From positions 310,001-374,000 of the forward strand of contig MU270035.1 in the NCBI GenBank assembly GCA_021432635.1: 64,000 nt of DNA, given 5' to 3'. Below the pieces are notes generated by a model. It worked only from the letters and a program-made list of their open reading frames with translations, searched no databases and was not told the origin of the DNA. Both the position numbers and the translations under genes were made by a program. How positions within the stretch are numbered: the stretch's first letter is position 1; each line of letters opens with the position of its first letter. Below, in pieces: positions 1-10,898 of the stretch. This DNA is from Thozetella sp. PMI_491 (lineage: Eukaryota > Ascomycota > Sordariomycetes > Chaetosphaeriales > Chaetosphaeriaceae).

Positions 1-186
1 CTGTGAGACCTCTGCGGAGGATCATGGCTCATGCATTCCCGCCATGTCGGCTTAAATAGCCATCATGGCCTGCTGCCTATGTGGTTGCGGGCTGTCCTCC
101 CAACAGAATTCGCTCAGAATTCGCCTTGAACCAGCCCAGAACTCAGAACATCACTCGACCTGCCGGCCTCTCTGCCCGCCTGAAGA

Positions 187-1341
187 ATGAATTGGTGGCC
201 AGTAATCGAGTTCATCGATGCCCTCACCTGGTGTACGGTTCACACTGAAGCCCCGGAGTCGTATGTTTGCCCTATCTACAAGCTCGTCCTCAGCGAGGAG
301 TCCTATGAGGGAATATGCACCGCCACGCCACTCAGCTTCGCTCCCGGCCTGGAGGACGTCGTCAATGCCTCGTCCCCCCCCAGCATCGAGTTTTTCTCTC
401 GCCTCCCTGCTCTGCCTGCTAGTGTGTGGGCGATATATGCCCTCCTGCTAGAAAAACCCGATGCTGAGCCTAGGCTCTACATTGGCTCTGGCACTAATGC
501 CCAGAGTGGCGCGGCGGCCCGGTTTCAAGACTACGACAAGCTCAAGCATCTTCCTCGCTTCGTTCAGCAAGCTATCGACTCAGGCTTCACCATCACCAGC
601 CGTGGCCCCCTATGTTGGGCTCCTATCCCGCCCCAAGAGTTGATTCCTTCCGCCAGAGTTCGCTTCTTCGCCCTGGAGGCCGCCCTATGCTTTCTCTTCT
701 ATGCTGGTTTCGAAACCAAGCTAGATGCATTCTGGACTGTTTTCCTGCCGTGGACACGCGATACCGTGAGCTGGCGACCCCTATGCAGCCATACACCACT
801 CATGGAGCGCCCGCATGGCGCTGATGATGCCACCATGACACCTGAGCAGCTCAAGCATTATGCTGCAGAGCGCAAGCGACGCACCAAGGAGCTCATGGCC
901 GTGAACTCCAAACGTGCTGAGGATAGGGAGCGTGCCCAAGACCTCAACGCCTACCTAGCCCGCAAACGTGCCGAGAAATACGATTGGGATCAGAGAAACA
1001 AGGATCGTGTTCACGATACCGCCGCCGGTGTCAGAGCCCGTGCTATCGCTTCTAAGCGATTCACGTGCACGACTTGCGACATGTCCCTGCAGTCCATAAC
1101 GGCACTCAACAAACATTTCAACACCAAGAGCCATCACGAGGCTCTGCGGCTCGCCGCAGGCGGGGAGGCCAAGCCAGTATCAGCTGCTACTATACGGTCC
1201 CGAAAGTTTGCCGCTGCTAGCAAGAAGAACATGCGTTTCCATTGTTCTCCATGCGACAGGTCGTTCAACATCAAGGGCCACCTGGACAAGCACCGCACCA
1301 CCAAGAAACATCTTCAGAAAATCGCCGAAGCCGGCGCATAG
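187..1341 (+). CDS. GIY-YIG-like and C2H2 zinc finger protein
   Basis: Intronless frame of 384 codons from an ATG. The N-terminal half contains a GIY-YIG-like signature: AIYALLLEK followed by LYIGSGT (about residues 82-103), then an Arg-containing segment ARFQDYD and a downstream LEAAL segment (about 165) where GIY-YIG folds carry their glutamate. A charged, coiled-coil-like stretch rich in Arg/Lys (about 220-280) follows. Two C2H2 fingers end the protein, starting CTTC at about 294 and CSPC at about 353, each with C-x2-C-x12-H-x5-H spacing. The family is found in filamentous fungi; a nuclease or nucleic-acid-binding role is inference from the fold, and I do not know its substrate. The stop is 62 nt before the splice acceptor of the atp1 exon, so the gene may lie inside an atp1 intron. 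A decayed relative lies at 3164-3480 on the other strand. Confidence 0.75.
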   Translation: MNWWPVIEFIDALTWCTVHTEAPESYVCPIYKLVLSEESYEGICTATPLSFAPGLEDVVNASSPPSIEFFSRLPALPASVWAIYALLLEKPDAEPRLYIGSGTNAQSGAAARFQDYDKLKHLPRFVQQAIDSGFTITSRGPLCWAPIPPQELIPSARVRFFALEAALCFLFYAGFETKLDAFWTVFLPWTRDTVSWRPLCSHTPLMERPHGADDATMTPEQLKHYAAERKRRTKELMAVNSKRAEDRERAQDLNAYLARKRAEKYDWDQRNKDRVHDTAAGVRARAIASKRFTCTTCDMSLQSITALNKHFNTKSHHEALRLAAGGEAKPVSAATIRSRKFAAASKKNMRFHCSPCDRSFNIKGHLDKHRTTKKHLQKIAEAGA

Positions 1342-1403
1342 CCTCTGATAGTGCACGCATCCATCTTGGTATCAATTGCTAACCCAAATTCTTAACTTGT
1401 TAG

Positions 1404-2283
1404 GCGCGTCAATTGCTGAGTGGTTCCGCGATTCTGGGCGCCATGCCCTTGTCGTCTACGACGATCTGTCCAAGCAGGCCGTGGCCTACCGTCAGATGTC
1501 CCTCCTTCTCCGTCGTCCCCCCGGACGTGAGGCTTACCCTGGTGATGTCTTCTACCTGCACTCTCGTCTCCTCGAGCGTGCCGCCAAGATGAACAACAAG
1601 CTCGGCGGTGGCTCCATGACTGCCCTGCCCGTCATTGAGACCCAGGGTGGTGATGTGTCTGCCTACATTCCCACCAACGTCATTTCCATCACCGACGGTC
1701 AGATCTTCTTGGAGTCTGAGCTGTTCTACAAGGGTATCCGACCGGCCATCAACGTCGGTCTGTCTGTGTCTCGCGTCGGTTCCGCTGCCCAGCTTAAGGC
1801 CATGAAGCAGGTCGCTGGTTCGCTCAAGCTTTTCTTGGCCCAGTACCGTGAGGTCGCTGCCTTCGCCCAGTTCGGTTCCGATCTTGATGCTGCCACCAAG
1901 CAGACCCTCAATCGTGGTGAACGCGTAAGTGCTTCTCTCCAGGCCCTGTTATGTCAGGGGCAGCGGATGCAAAATGATTTGTTGCGCGTGATTAGATCGC
2001 TAACTGGGTTATGCTACAGTTGACCGAGCTCCTCAAGCAGAAGCAGTACTCTCCCATGGCCGTCAACGAGATGGTTCCCCTTATCTTCGCCGGTGTCAAT
2101 GGCTACCTCGACACCGTCCCTGTTGCTAAGATCCTCCAGTGGGAGGCCGACTTCTTGGCTCACCTCAAGACCAACGAGACTGAGCTCCTTGCCACCATTG
2201 ACAAGGAGGGTGCCATCAGCAAGGACCTTGAGGCCAAGCTCAAGGATGTCATCCAGAACTTCACCAAGGGCTTCCTCGGCTAA
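1404..2283 (+). CDS. atp1: ATP synthase subunit alpha, mitochondrial (C-terminal exons only)
   Basis: Two exons are visible, 1404-1924 and 2019/2020-2283, split by an intron of about 95 nt (GTAAGT donor, CGCTAACT branch, CTACAG acceptor; the exon resumes at 2020). The product begins at the conserved [12 protein letters not shown] segment and runs through [19 protein letters not shown], the [11 protein letters not shown] segment and the C-terminal helical domain to a TAA. This is roughly the last half of the F1 alpha subunit, which forms the catalytic hexamer with beta in the mitochondrial matrix. The Walker A part and the targeting peptide are absent. The first base follows CTTAACTTGTTAG, a good branch and acceptor, so the 5' exons should lie beyond the left edge unless this is a partial copy. 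The intervening 1.4 kb holds the zinc-finger gene. Confidence 0.88.
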
Positions 2284-2291
2284 TTTCAGTA

Positions 2292-2297
2292 AATAAA
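2292..2297 (+). terminator. AATAAA poly(A) signal-like hexamer after atp1
   Basis: An AATAAA lies 9 nt after the atp1 stop codon. It is very close to the stop for a functional polyadenylation signal, so the assignment is tentative. Confidence 0.3.
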
Positions 2298-2600
2298 AAG
2301 TTCCTGGAGGTCTCGCCGGGGCGTACCGCGGAGGGATGATGGCTGTCTATACCGCATAGTTTTTGTGTTTCTAGAGAGGGGGCCATTTCTCGTCGGTTGC
2401 GTGACGGAAGAATGGAGTGTGAAGCCGGCGATTCTCCAATCAAGCCTGTGTAAAATAGAGCGCTAAAGTCAATCAAGCACTCAATTCCTTTTGTCCCGAA
2501 AGTCTTTGCCCACAATAGGCACTATTTGCAGCCTCTACCAAAGGTGCGTTCACATCGCCAGCAACTTGCCGCGACGTTATAGTACGCGTAGCATCTGTGT
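2298..2600. other. atp1 downstream region
   Basis: About 300 nt of presumed 3' untranslated and spacer sequence. No reading frame or structured element is recognised. Confidence 0.4.
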
Positions 2601-2637
2601 GTTTCTTAGCCTGGGGATTAAAAGGCTATTCTCTTAC
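2601..2637 (+). repeat. Second copy of MITE-like arm
   Basis: GTTTCTTAGCCTGGGGATTA followed by AAAAGGC matches the arm at 3601-3625 with only three differences in about 25 bases, in the same orientation and exactly 1 kb upstream. The rest of this copy would run into the assembly gap. Confidence 0.45.
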
Positions 2638-2672
2638 ATCCGCTACTGTAGGCCATACGAAAAGATAGCTCG

Positions 2673-2805
2673 NNNNNNNNNNNNNNNNNNNNNNNNNNNN
2701 NNNNNNNNNNNNNNNNNNNNNNNNNNNNNNNNNNNNNNNNNNNNNNNNNNNNNNNNNNNNNNNNNNNNNNNNNNNNNNNNNNNNNNNNNNNNNNNNNNNN
2801 NNNNN
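2673..2805. other. Assembly gap (133 N)
   Basis: A run of N of 133 positions. It directly abuts a 9-bp minisatellite, the likely cause of the gap, so its true length is unknown. Confidence 0.98.
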
Positions 2806-2877
2806 AGGGCCAGTAGGGCCAGTAGGGCCAGTAGGGCCAGTAGGGCCAGTAGGGCCAGTAGGGCCAGCAGGGCCAGT
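2806..2877. repeat. 9-bp minisatellite AGGGCCAGT x 8
   Basis: Eight consecutive units of AGGGCCAGT; the seventh has a T-to-C change. The array begins at the gap edge, so the true array is probably longer. It gives open frames of Pro/Gly/Thr or Arg/Ala/Ser repeats on both strands, which I take to be an artefact of the 9-bp period and not a protein. Confidence 0.95.
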
Positions 2878-3163
2878 CACCAAGGGATGGTATACTTGTA
2901 AGGCATATCATCTTGTACAGAGGTAGAGACAGAAGTACCCATACCTTAACACATTATAAACCCTTCTGAAATATTTATCGCAGGCTAATTTAGTCAGGGT
3001 GTTTCTATCTACCAGGCAATCGCGTTATACAGAGCGCGCTATTCATACTGTAGGCACTCAATAATATACGCCCATTCGACGGTGTCGCGTGTCCAGGGCA
3101 AGTGAACCGTCCAGAATGATAGAGGTTAACAAAATTGAGGTCAAAACGATTGCTTGAAGTATC

Positions 3164-3480
3164 TCAAGCTATGGCCCGACTCTTGGTCTTCAGGTGCATA
3201 TCGAGATGGCCCTTGACACCGAAGTTGTGAAGACGGACAGAGCAATGGAATCGCATGCTCTCCTGCTGGCGGCGGCAAATTTCCGGGACCGCATAGTCTC
3301 AAGAGAAGCTGTCTTGGCCTCTCCGCCTGCGGCGAACCGCAGCCTCTCGTGATGAGCCTTAGTTTCGAGATGTTTCCTGAGTGCCATCACGGAGCCCAGG
3401 GAGAATTCGCATTTGTCGCAGTAGAATCGCTTAGAACCTAGAGTATGAGCCCGGACACCAGCAGCTTGTGCCAACTGCAC
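3164..3480 (-). pseudogene. Decayed C2H2 zinc finger relative of the 187-1341 gene
   Basis: On the minus strand the sequence encodes AAGVRAHTLGSKRFYCDKC and an intact first finger with C-x2-C-x12-H-x5-H spacing, then RLRFAAGGEAKTAS and MRSRKFAAAS. Each segment matches the C-terminal part of the protein at 187-1341. After AAAS the frame shifts; a neighbouring frame continues with MRFHCSV and GVKGHLDMH to a stop at 3164. In that second finger the second Cys and the last His are lost. In-frame stops lie just upstream of 3480, and the GIY-YIG part is not visible. It is a truncated, frameshifted relic, oriented opposite to the intact gene. Confidence 0.8.
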
Positions 3481-4207
3481 CGGCTAGGCCAATGCGGGAG
3501 AATATCAATAGGCGAGTCGCTGGATTTTGAAGTTGAAGAGTGATGAGAAGCACAGTAGAAAGACAAAAGACTATGCAATACAACCCCTATTTATTTGTTT
3601 GTTTGTTAGCGTGGGGAGTAAAAGGCCACTGTCTTCATAGGTATTTGACCGTTGACTTAGCTGTATTTAGAATCAACTGCTAATTTTACCCTTTACAGGG
3701 TTTATAGTAGCAAGTGGAGGGTACTGATCCTTTATTTCCGCCCTAACAAACAAACATGGGCTGTATTATCTTTTAACCGGTTCTTGCTAGGGAACCGTGG
3801 GAACATAGCTGTTGTTTACCCCTGGTCATGTCTCTGGCTGCGGCCAAAAGTGGGGTGTGCAGCTGGACTCTTAACATAACTTTTAGGTCTTAGTGACATC
3901 ATGAGGAAGGCAATATGAACATTACACCCACCATATCGCCACCAAAGAATTATTTCATGATTGCTGGCGCGCCATCTTCCTGATGGCGATGGTTTCCTCT
4001 CGATTTTCCTTCAGCCTCGCCTTGGCCTTCCGGTGTTCTTGTCCTTGCCGAAGCACCAAAAAGCACCCCACACTGCTCCCTTAGGTTTCAAAGTCCCCGC
4101 ACAGCATCTGTCGCGAGGGTAGCTTTGCTCCGGACGTCATCCTCATCTCACCTGACTTCACTTCCGAGGGAAAATCACCCACGCACCGTCTTGCTTCGAC
4201 TGTCGAC
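3481..4207. other. Spacer between zinc-finger relic and NNRD gene
   Basis: No gene is seen. The stretch includes the MITE-like element at 3597-3755 and the upstream region of the NAD(P)HX dehydratase gene. The part between 3480 and 3800 is more A+T-rich than neighbouring coding sequence. Confidence 0.5.
3597..3755. mobile_element. MITE-like element with about 23-bp terminal inverted repeats
   Basis: The left arm GTTTGTTAGCGTGGGGAGTA (from 3601) and the right arm near 3729-3751 (reverse complement GTTTGTTAGGGCGGAAATAA) are imperfect inverted repeats around about 100 bp of non-coding sequence. No transposase frame is present. A second left-type arm at 2601 supports a repeated element. Target-site duplication is not clear because both ends merge into TTTGTTTG-type runs. 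Confidence 0.4.
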
Positions 4208-5534
4208 ATGACTGCGGAAACTGCTTCCCCTGCTGACATGTCTCCGACTACGAAGGACATCCTCGGGCAGGTCCGCCGGATGGTGCCTCCCATGCTCGAA
4301 AAATTCCATAAAGGTGCGCGCGAACAGCCAGCAACCCCGCCGACGATACCGAGGAGCTCTTAGACATCCTGACGGCCTCCACGAGGGAACGAAAAGGCTG
4401 ATTCGATACAAATAGGTCAAATGGGGCGTGTGGCAGTCATCGGTGGCAGCGAAGACTATACTGGTGCACCGTACTTCTCCGCCATGGCGAGCGCCAGGTT
4501 AGGTTGCGATATGGTGCGCCTATTCCCTACACCTGTAGCCTCGCGGAGCCCGTATGCACATCTGCGGCTCCTCGCGAACTATAGAATTGCAGCTAACGGA
4601 ACCTGCTCTAGTCCCACGTTATATGCACTCCCACTGCCGCCGGCGTGATCAAGACTTATTCCCCGAACCTCATGGTCCATCCCCTCATGCGTTCGTCTCC
4701 CACCTTCTTCGCCGCATCTTTGACGGGCTCATCTGCCGATACCGACCCAAGCACCGTCGCAAAGTCCATCATCGCGCTGCTCCCTCGACTCCACGTTCTC
4801 GTCATCGGCCCTGGGCTTGGTCGCGATCCCTTGATGCAGGACACCGTGGCTCGTGTAATCCGTGCGGCGCGAGAGCAAGGTATGCCGATAGTACTCGACG
4901 CGGATGCCCTCCTTCTGGTGCAAAAAGATCCTAGTATTGTGAAAGGCTATGCGCGTGCCGTGCTGACGCCAAACGTGGTCGAGTTCGGGCGATTGACCAA
5001 GGCGCTGGGCATCGACGAATTGGGGGAAGACAACGACAAAGGAGGCGAGACGAGGAGGGTTGAGGCACTCGCCAATGCATTGGGTGGCGTGACTATCATC
5101 GAGAAGGGAGCAAAAGACCATATCAGCAACGGGAAGTCAACTATGGTTGTGGACCTCCTGGGCGGACGGAAGCGTAGTGGCGGCCAGGGAGACACCCTCA
5201 CTGGATGTATTGCGACGTTCCTAGGCTGGCGGAAGGCATATCTAGACGGGATATGGGAGCATGACGGGAAGCTAGGTGAAGATGAGACTATTACCCTGGC
5301 CGTGTTTGGAGGGAGCGCCGTTACTAGGGTGAGTGTTCTGTCCTTCGTGCCTTGCTAGGGCGGCCATGAGTGCCGTGGGACGACTGACAAGCCATCGCGT
5401 CGCAGGAGTGTTCGCGTCTCGCGTTTGCCAAGAAAGGCCGGAGCCTCCAGGCTAGCGATCTGACCGACGAGGTTTACACGGCCTACACTAATCTCTTTGG
5501 GGAGGACGACGAGCCGGAGGCATCGAAGCTTTGA
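4208..5534 (+). CDS. ATP-dependent (S)-NAD(P)H-hydrate dehydratase
   Basis: Four exons (4208-4313, 4416-4513, 4612-5328, 5406-5534) give 349 residues; every intron has GT..AG ends and total exon length is in frame. The enzyme repairs hydrated NADH/NADPH (NADHX, NADPHX) using ATP, the eukaryotic CARKD/YjeF C-terminal domain activity. Signatures seen are [20 protein letters not shown] (ribokinase-like start), [32 protein letters not shown] and the [10 protein letters not shown] motif with the catalytic-type Asp. The chosen ATG precedes [20 protein letters not shown], which is conserved at the N-terminus of fungal members. There is no operon-like context, and the next gene to the right is 5 kb away. 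Confidence 0.93.
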
Positions 5535-8500
5535 CCGCCCAGAGATCATGTCTATCGCTAGAAGGTATCAACGCCATGCCGCCAGCCTCCCGCCGTGATC
5601 GTCATAAGGCTACCCGTCTCGGTGTTATCCACGGAGCTAGTGGAGGGATGGCGGGTGATTTGCGCCCGATATCCCCATGTTTGGCCCGGTACGAATATGA
5701 CCACCCCTTCTTCTCTTCGTCAACTAGGCCATGGCGGGCCAGCCGAGTTTATGCCATTCTAGCCTTCTTTCACAGCGGTCCTGACTGCGAGTCTGAGACC
5801 CCCGGACTCGGCGCTGGCGTCTCTGTATCGAAGTGGCTCAAGAAGAAAATGCTGGGCGATCATGACCTCTCGTCTCCTTCGTGCTCATCATGAACGTTGG
5901 AGTGAGACTGCATGCTCTCGACCCAGATCGGTGCTGTGGAAATACCTTGTCCACCGTTCTCTCGGCCGCCGAAGTAATCCCAACGGTAGCCAGCCACACC
6001 AGCCGGCGGTCGTTCCGGGTCTAGGAGAACGGAGGTGAGCGCCGAGTTGCGCCCGAGACCGCCTGGACATGCATGCATAAGGCCGTGGGTGTTGAGTGGC
6101 CAAGGAAGACGGGCCGGCAGGGTGATAGTCAGGAGGTAGAGGTCAAAACGCTCTGGTCCTTAAACCACCACGGTATGGCCGCCCAGCGGTAATTAATTCG
6201 GATGCATACCCGCGCATTGCCTAACGTGACACATTGGTGATATCTGGACAAGCTAGGCGTGCCTTTCCACTTCCGAATGGACTGTCCGAGGTCATAGGTA
6301 GAGTATTCGCATCTCCTAACTGTGAGACAGTGGGACACCCTTCCACAGTTCCATGGCGTTACTGCTCGGGCTTCGCAGTGTCCCTGCCACCTGCCTACCT
6401 CGATTGTTCAACGGATGCAGCTCCCTCTCCCGCGGTCCCACCTCCGGCCTGGGCTAAGCACAAGTCTGCTGTGATCGGGTATCGGTGTCTAAGCCCCATC
6501 GTCTTGGGTACTTGAGTGCCAGATCGACGAGATCAGATAGAGGAGGCGCGCCGATCTCGTAAGCCCGCTACAGAGTATTGCTGCAACGGCGGCTGGGCAT
6601 GCGTTGTAAGGAGGGCGGGCTGCGACGAGGCGGCGGCTTGCCGCCTGGCGAGAAAAAAAAGGTGGCAGCAAGATGGGCACGGGTGGACTGGAGTAGGGGC
6701 AGGGGCGTGGCCGGGAGTTCGGTCGTATGCATCCCTTCGCGGACGCAGGTTCCAGGCTAAAGCAAGACATATTCGAACAGGGGCGGTCGACTAAACTCTC
6801 CCTCGACGATGTGCTCAGAGATTCACCGGCCTGATTGGCCAGCCAGCGTAATTAACTCAAGGCATCCCCTCCTGGAGCCCGTATCTAGCTCCTCTCGTGC
6901 AAGTTGGGTGCACAACATGAAACTTGTGCTGCCCGGCTTGCGTTCGCTTCGGCGCCAAGTTCATTGGACGGCTGGCGGCTTCGTGCAGTAAGGCAAGACA
7001 TTTCTTGCCCTGCTCCCCAAGCCTCCCTCTCAGCGGGCGGCCTGCGGGCGTTCGTTGCAGTGTGCCCGGCCGGAGATAGCGTGATGCCCTGCGTGGTCCC
7101 TTCACACCCGAACGTGAGCGCCATTGCCAATAGCGCTAAGCGCCTTTGCCACCACCCCATAGACGGCTGGTGGTTTGGCTTTTTCGCATCGTTAGGAGCA
7201 TGGCAAGGACAAATCACGCTACCCAGCCGTGCCGTGCCCAACGGCCTCAAGGCAGAACAATTCCTTCCTTCTGGTGCCGGCCTCAACGGTTGCGAAGTGC
7301 GGCATGCTGCCGCGGTCGACAACGACGCAGACTGAGATCGTGCCGACATGCCTCAGACTTAGGAGATGCTCTCTACAAATAACTACCATTCCCGCCCCTG
7401 ATGGCATGACTCCATCGCTTGTAAGTAGACTTTCCAAGCTCAAGCTTTCCCAAGCGTGTCACCCTGTATATACACGTTCCTAGCGCTAGTCTTGGAGCTA
7501 CCAGGAAAAAGCAATAGTGATATGATGGCCACTATTGGCCGGCCGAAGGAGGGTCGGCTTCTTAGTGCTTCCAACTTGATGACTGGCCAGGGCTGAAGGC
7601 TACTGTCGCACCGGGGCCGCCACTTGCGGAGTGCCCAACTCGGTGAAGCAGGTGCCACCTTGTTTCCTTGGAAGCCGTGATGATCGAGCGCCTCCTCGTT
7701 GCTTTTGTTCCCTTTCATCTGCCATTGACGACGGCATCGTACCCTTCGCGGCTTCTTTCCACAGAGCGCTCTCCCCAACCGCAGCGACTCAGAGCTTGGG
7801 CCACTCATCCACTGCACAAGCGCAAAGGACCGAACGATATTCGTGGGTGGTTGGACGCAGGAACATCAGTACGGTCCCCGGGAGGCACGAGCCAATTCCC
7901 CAATGTTTACGGCTCGGAGCCGTGCGAGCGTTGCTGGGCCGCAACGTGCGCATCCAGGGCGTTAAAACACGAAATATAGCACTTAGGACGAAACGAATGC
8001 TACGAACCCGGTTATCGTTGCCCCTGGGAAGAAACTACGAACAGGTTGCCCAAGACATTCTGGCAAATACCCAAATTTAGACCACTCCACTCATCTGGAA
8101 ACCGCGAAAGTGGAGAGAGGGGTTGGCTGGCTGAGAAATTGAAGCCCCATCACCCACTGGCACGAGGTCAGCCACCTTTGAAGATATATCTGATGGCCGG
8201 TTCAGGGAGCTCGTAGATATCCCAATTCACTAGGGGATATACAGCCTCTTGATGGCTGAGATGAACCTTTGTGGGGAGGGGGGAGGGCTTACGGTAGCCC
8301 AATTGACTCGTCATGGCCCAGTCCGTTCTAAACCATGCATCGGATATACTGCCCGCGACATCTAGGTACCTTATCTATATTCTCTAGGTGTATTAGAACA
8401 ACGTTGTGCAGGCTGCGTACGTCATACGCATATCAGTTACAAGCCTATCTTTCTTACTTCACCTTGGCACATGGTGATTACCCTAAGAATGCTACGCAAA

Positions 8501-10898
8501 GCCACGAGAGCCACGAGGCAGCTTCGGGGACAGGCCCGACCAGCCTTCACTTCTCCGGCCAGGGCAAGGTGGTGGTTGGGGACGACATCAACCCAGCCGT
8601 CGTCTGATTCACCTAAGTGCAGCTCTCGACGTGAGAGAGGGAGGGGTGCGGCATAAGTGAAGTCAAGCTTGCATTCGGCATGAGCCGGGGAGCCTCGCTC
8701 CGATGCGCTCAACCCTCTCCCCCTCAAAGCTCGGTAAAGCATGGTTGGCAGGTCGGTGGGTGGGAGGGGCGGGAAAGCAAGAGGCTGACATGGCTGGTGG
8801 ACACCGCCATTTTGAACCCTGGCTTGCCCTAATCTACCTGCAATTGCTGGAACAGGTGCGGGGACTGTAGCCGCGTAGCATGTTACCCCTGCTAGATCCC
8901 GTTAAGCGAGGTAAATCACATCCTTAGCGATCACTGCAAATGACCGTGCGTACCAGCCTCGGACAGCCTCCTCTTGTTTTGAGGGCCTTGTAGCCCGTGG
9001 CAGTGAGAGGGAAAAAACCCCCTCCAAAAAACCTATGAGAGGGTGGCTGTCATCATGCATGGCTTCATCGTAGCCACACCTTGACGCCTCCCTCTGTCTC
9101 CAATGTCAAAATCTCAAACATGGCCAATGGCCTCAAGGAGCGGAGGGGGGACGACGGCAAGACCGCGGCCGTCCTCTCGCACCCCCTCCCTCGCTCCGAG
9201 GCGCTCCTAGGCGTTTGCTGAGGGGCGGGCGGGCGGCAAGCGGAGGGGAACCTTGCTTCGTTTTCTACCCCAGGGGTCCTATATCGAGATCGAAGTCAGG
9301 GCCGAGAATCCTGGGGCCATTGGCTCTCGACACATCACACGTGCTAGGAGGAGGGGGGGGAGGGGAGGAAGGGGACAAGACTCCAGGGATGTGATCCGAG
9401 CTACCGCCGGCATTGGACCTCGTGAGTGAGGGGGTTTCTTCCAGGAATGCCAGGCATGATCGATCAACGAGGGGCTGAAGGGGTCGGGCTCGTGGAAACT
9501 CTCCGATGAAGCAAGGAGGGCCTCTAGGGACGACGAGACCGGCCTTCTGCTGCTGTTCATTGCGTTCAAAAAGGATGGACTAGGGCACACGCGTGGTTCT
9601 GGCCTATTTTTCTTTTTGTCGGTTCACAGCCAACGGTCGTCAAAGTCGAAGTAGCTGAGACTGCGCTGGGCCCCTGTATTGCTTTTTTTTTTCCGTCTCT
9701 CATGTCTCTCTAGGCTGGAGGGCGCCCCCCCGAGACCAAGCCGCTCCTTCCCCAGCAGCCACGAGACCGGCGTTTCTAAGCTCAGGAAAAGCAAACTGAA
9801 GGTGGAACCCAGTGGATGCCAGCATCGTCACCAAAAGATTATCGAGGTACAGTCCGTTCGTCCATCATTTCTCCTTGCCCTTTTCAGCGGAGGCCTGAAG
9901 CCACCTACATACGGGGTGGGATGAGCCCGCACTGTCTTGCTCCTAGACCTCCTCTGCCCCCCCCGCAAGTTATATGCTTCCATTCCTCCTCCCCTTCTCC
10001 CCCGGCATCCACACTTTGGGTCTCCAAGTCAACGCTGTTCCATGCTGCCTTTTTCCTGTGGACACTTGGACAAAAAGCGACCTCGCTCAATCCGGCACTT
10101 TCTCTCCTCTTTGGACCCTCCATCACCCCCACCCCCTGGACACTTCGCCCGGCATTTGCCCATGCATGTTGTCTCCTCTCAGATCACCAACACCAACCAG
10201 GGATGCTTCCCACCCCCCACATATAAAAGATCTGAGCGGCCTGCCTCCTCCTCCACTCAAATCACACCTCAGCGTCTGTGGGCTGTATAACCCATGCCCG
10301 AGGCGGCTGTCACCTGGAGCTGATTTTAACTTACATGGGAATCCTCTAGACTCCAAAGACCTTGGCTGTTGGAGGAGCACTGCAGTCCCGTGGTACAACA
10401 TCCTCTCAAACCCCACCGAAGCTCGGGTCGCTACCCAAGACGCCCCTGGCCTTCATTCCCCTAGACGGCAAGACTGCGTCTCCTGCGGTGCCATCGAACC
10501 GCAATTCTTATCCTCATTGTGTCATACTCAGTCCAACCATCGAGGCGATCTCCCATCGCACAGACAGCGTTCTCCTGTCTGCCCGCCCTCGAGGTCCATC
10601 GAGTCAAGGGGGAAGCTCCCTAGGTTTCGCAATTCATTTACTGCGGCCCAATCCTAGGCTTCTGCGCCTAGGAGGTCCTGGCTCCTTATCAACCATTTTC
10701 TTGCTCTTGTCCTAAGAGGTCATCATACAGCCCGGCACGGACTGCTGCTGTAGGTGCCCGGCTCGTTATCACAGTGCCATTCGCGCTCGAGCTCAGCTTC
10801 GGTTCCATATGTGTGTTGCACACCCTCTCCTAGTGGCCTGCGCTGCAACAATACTGATATTTCTCTAGCGTTGGCCTGTGGCCACTCAGACGCCCACC
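5535..10898. other. 5.4 kb gene-poor region
   Basis: Only short overlapping frames without recognisable domains occur on either strand. There are G/C homopolymer-rich patches (for example 9180-9370 and 9950-10140) and CT-rich sequence toward 10.9 kb, as in long fungal 5' leaders. An open stretch at 10362-10715 on the plus strand (Pro/Ser-rich) could be leader sequence or an unrecognised upstream exon of the gene at 10899. No tRNA or transposon relic was recognised. Confidence 0.5.

Noticed and set aside
2491-2911. Arg/Ala/Ser and Pro/Gly/Thr repeat proteins across the gap on both strands
   Set aside because: They arise from the 9-bp minisatellite joined across N; a 9-bp period keeps any frame open.
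6885-8080. Overlapping frames of 140-155 codons on both strands
   Set aside because: Competing overlapping frames of similar length with no domain; likely chance in GC-rich DNA.
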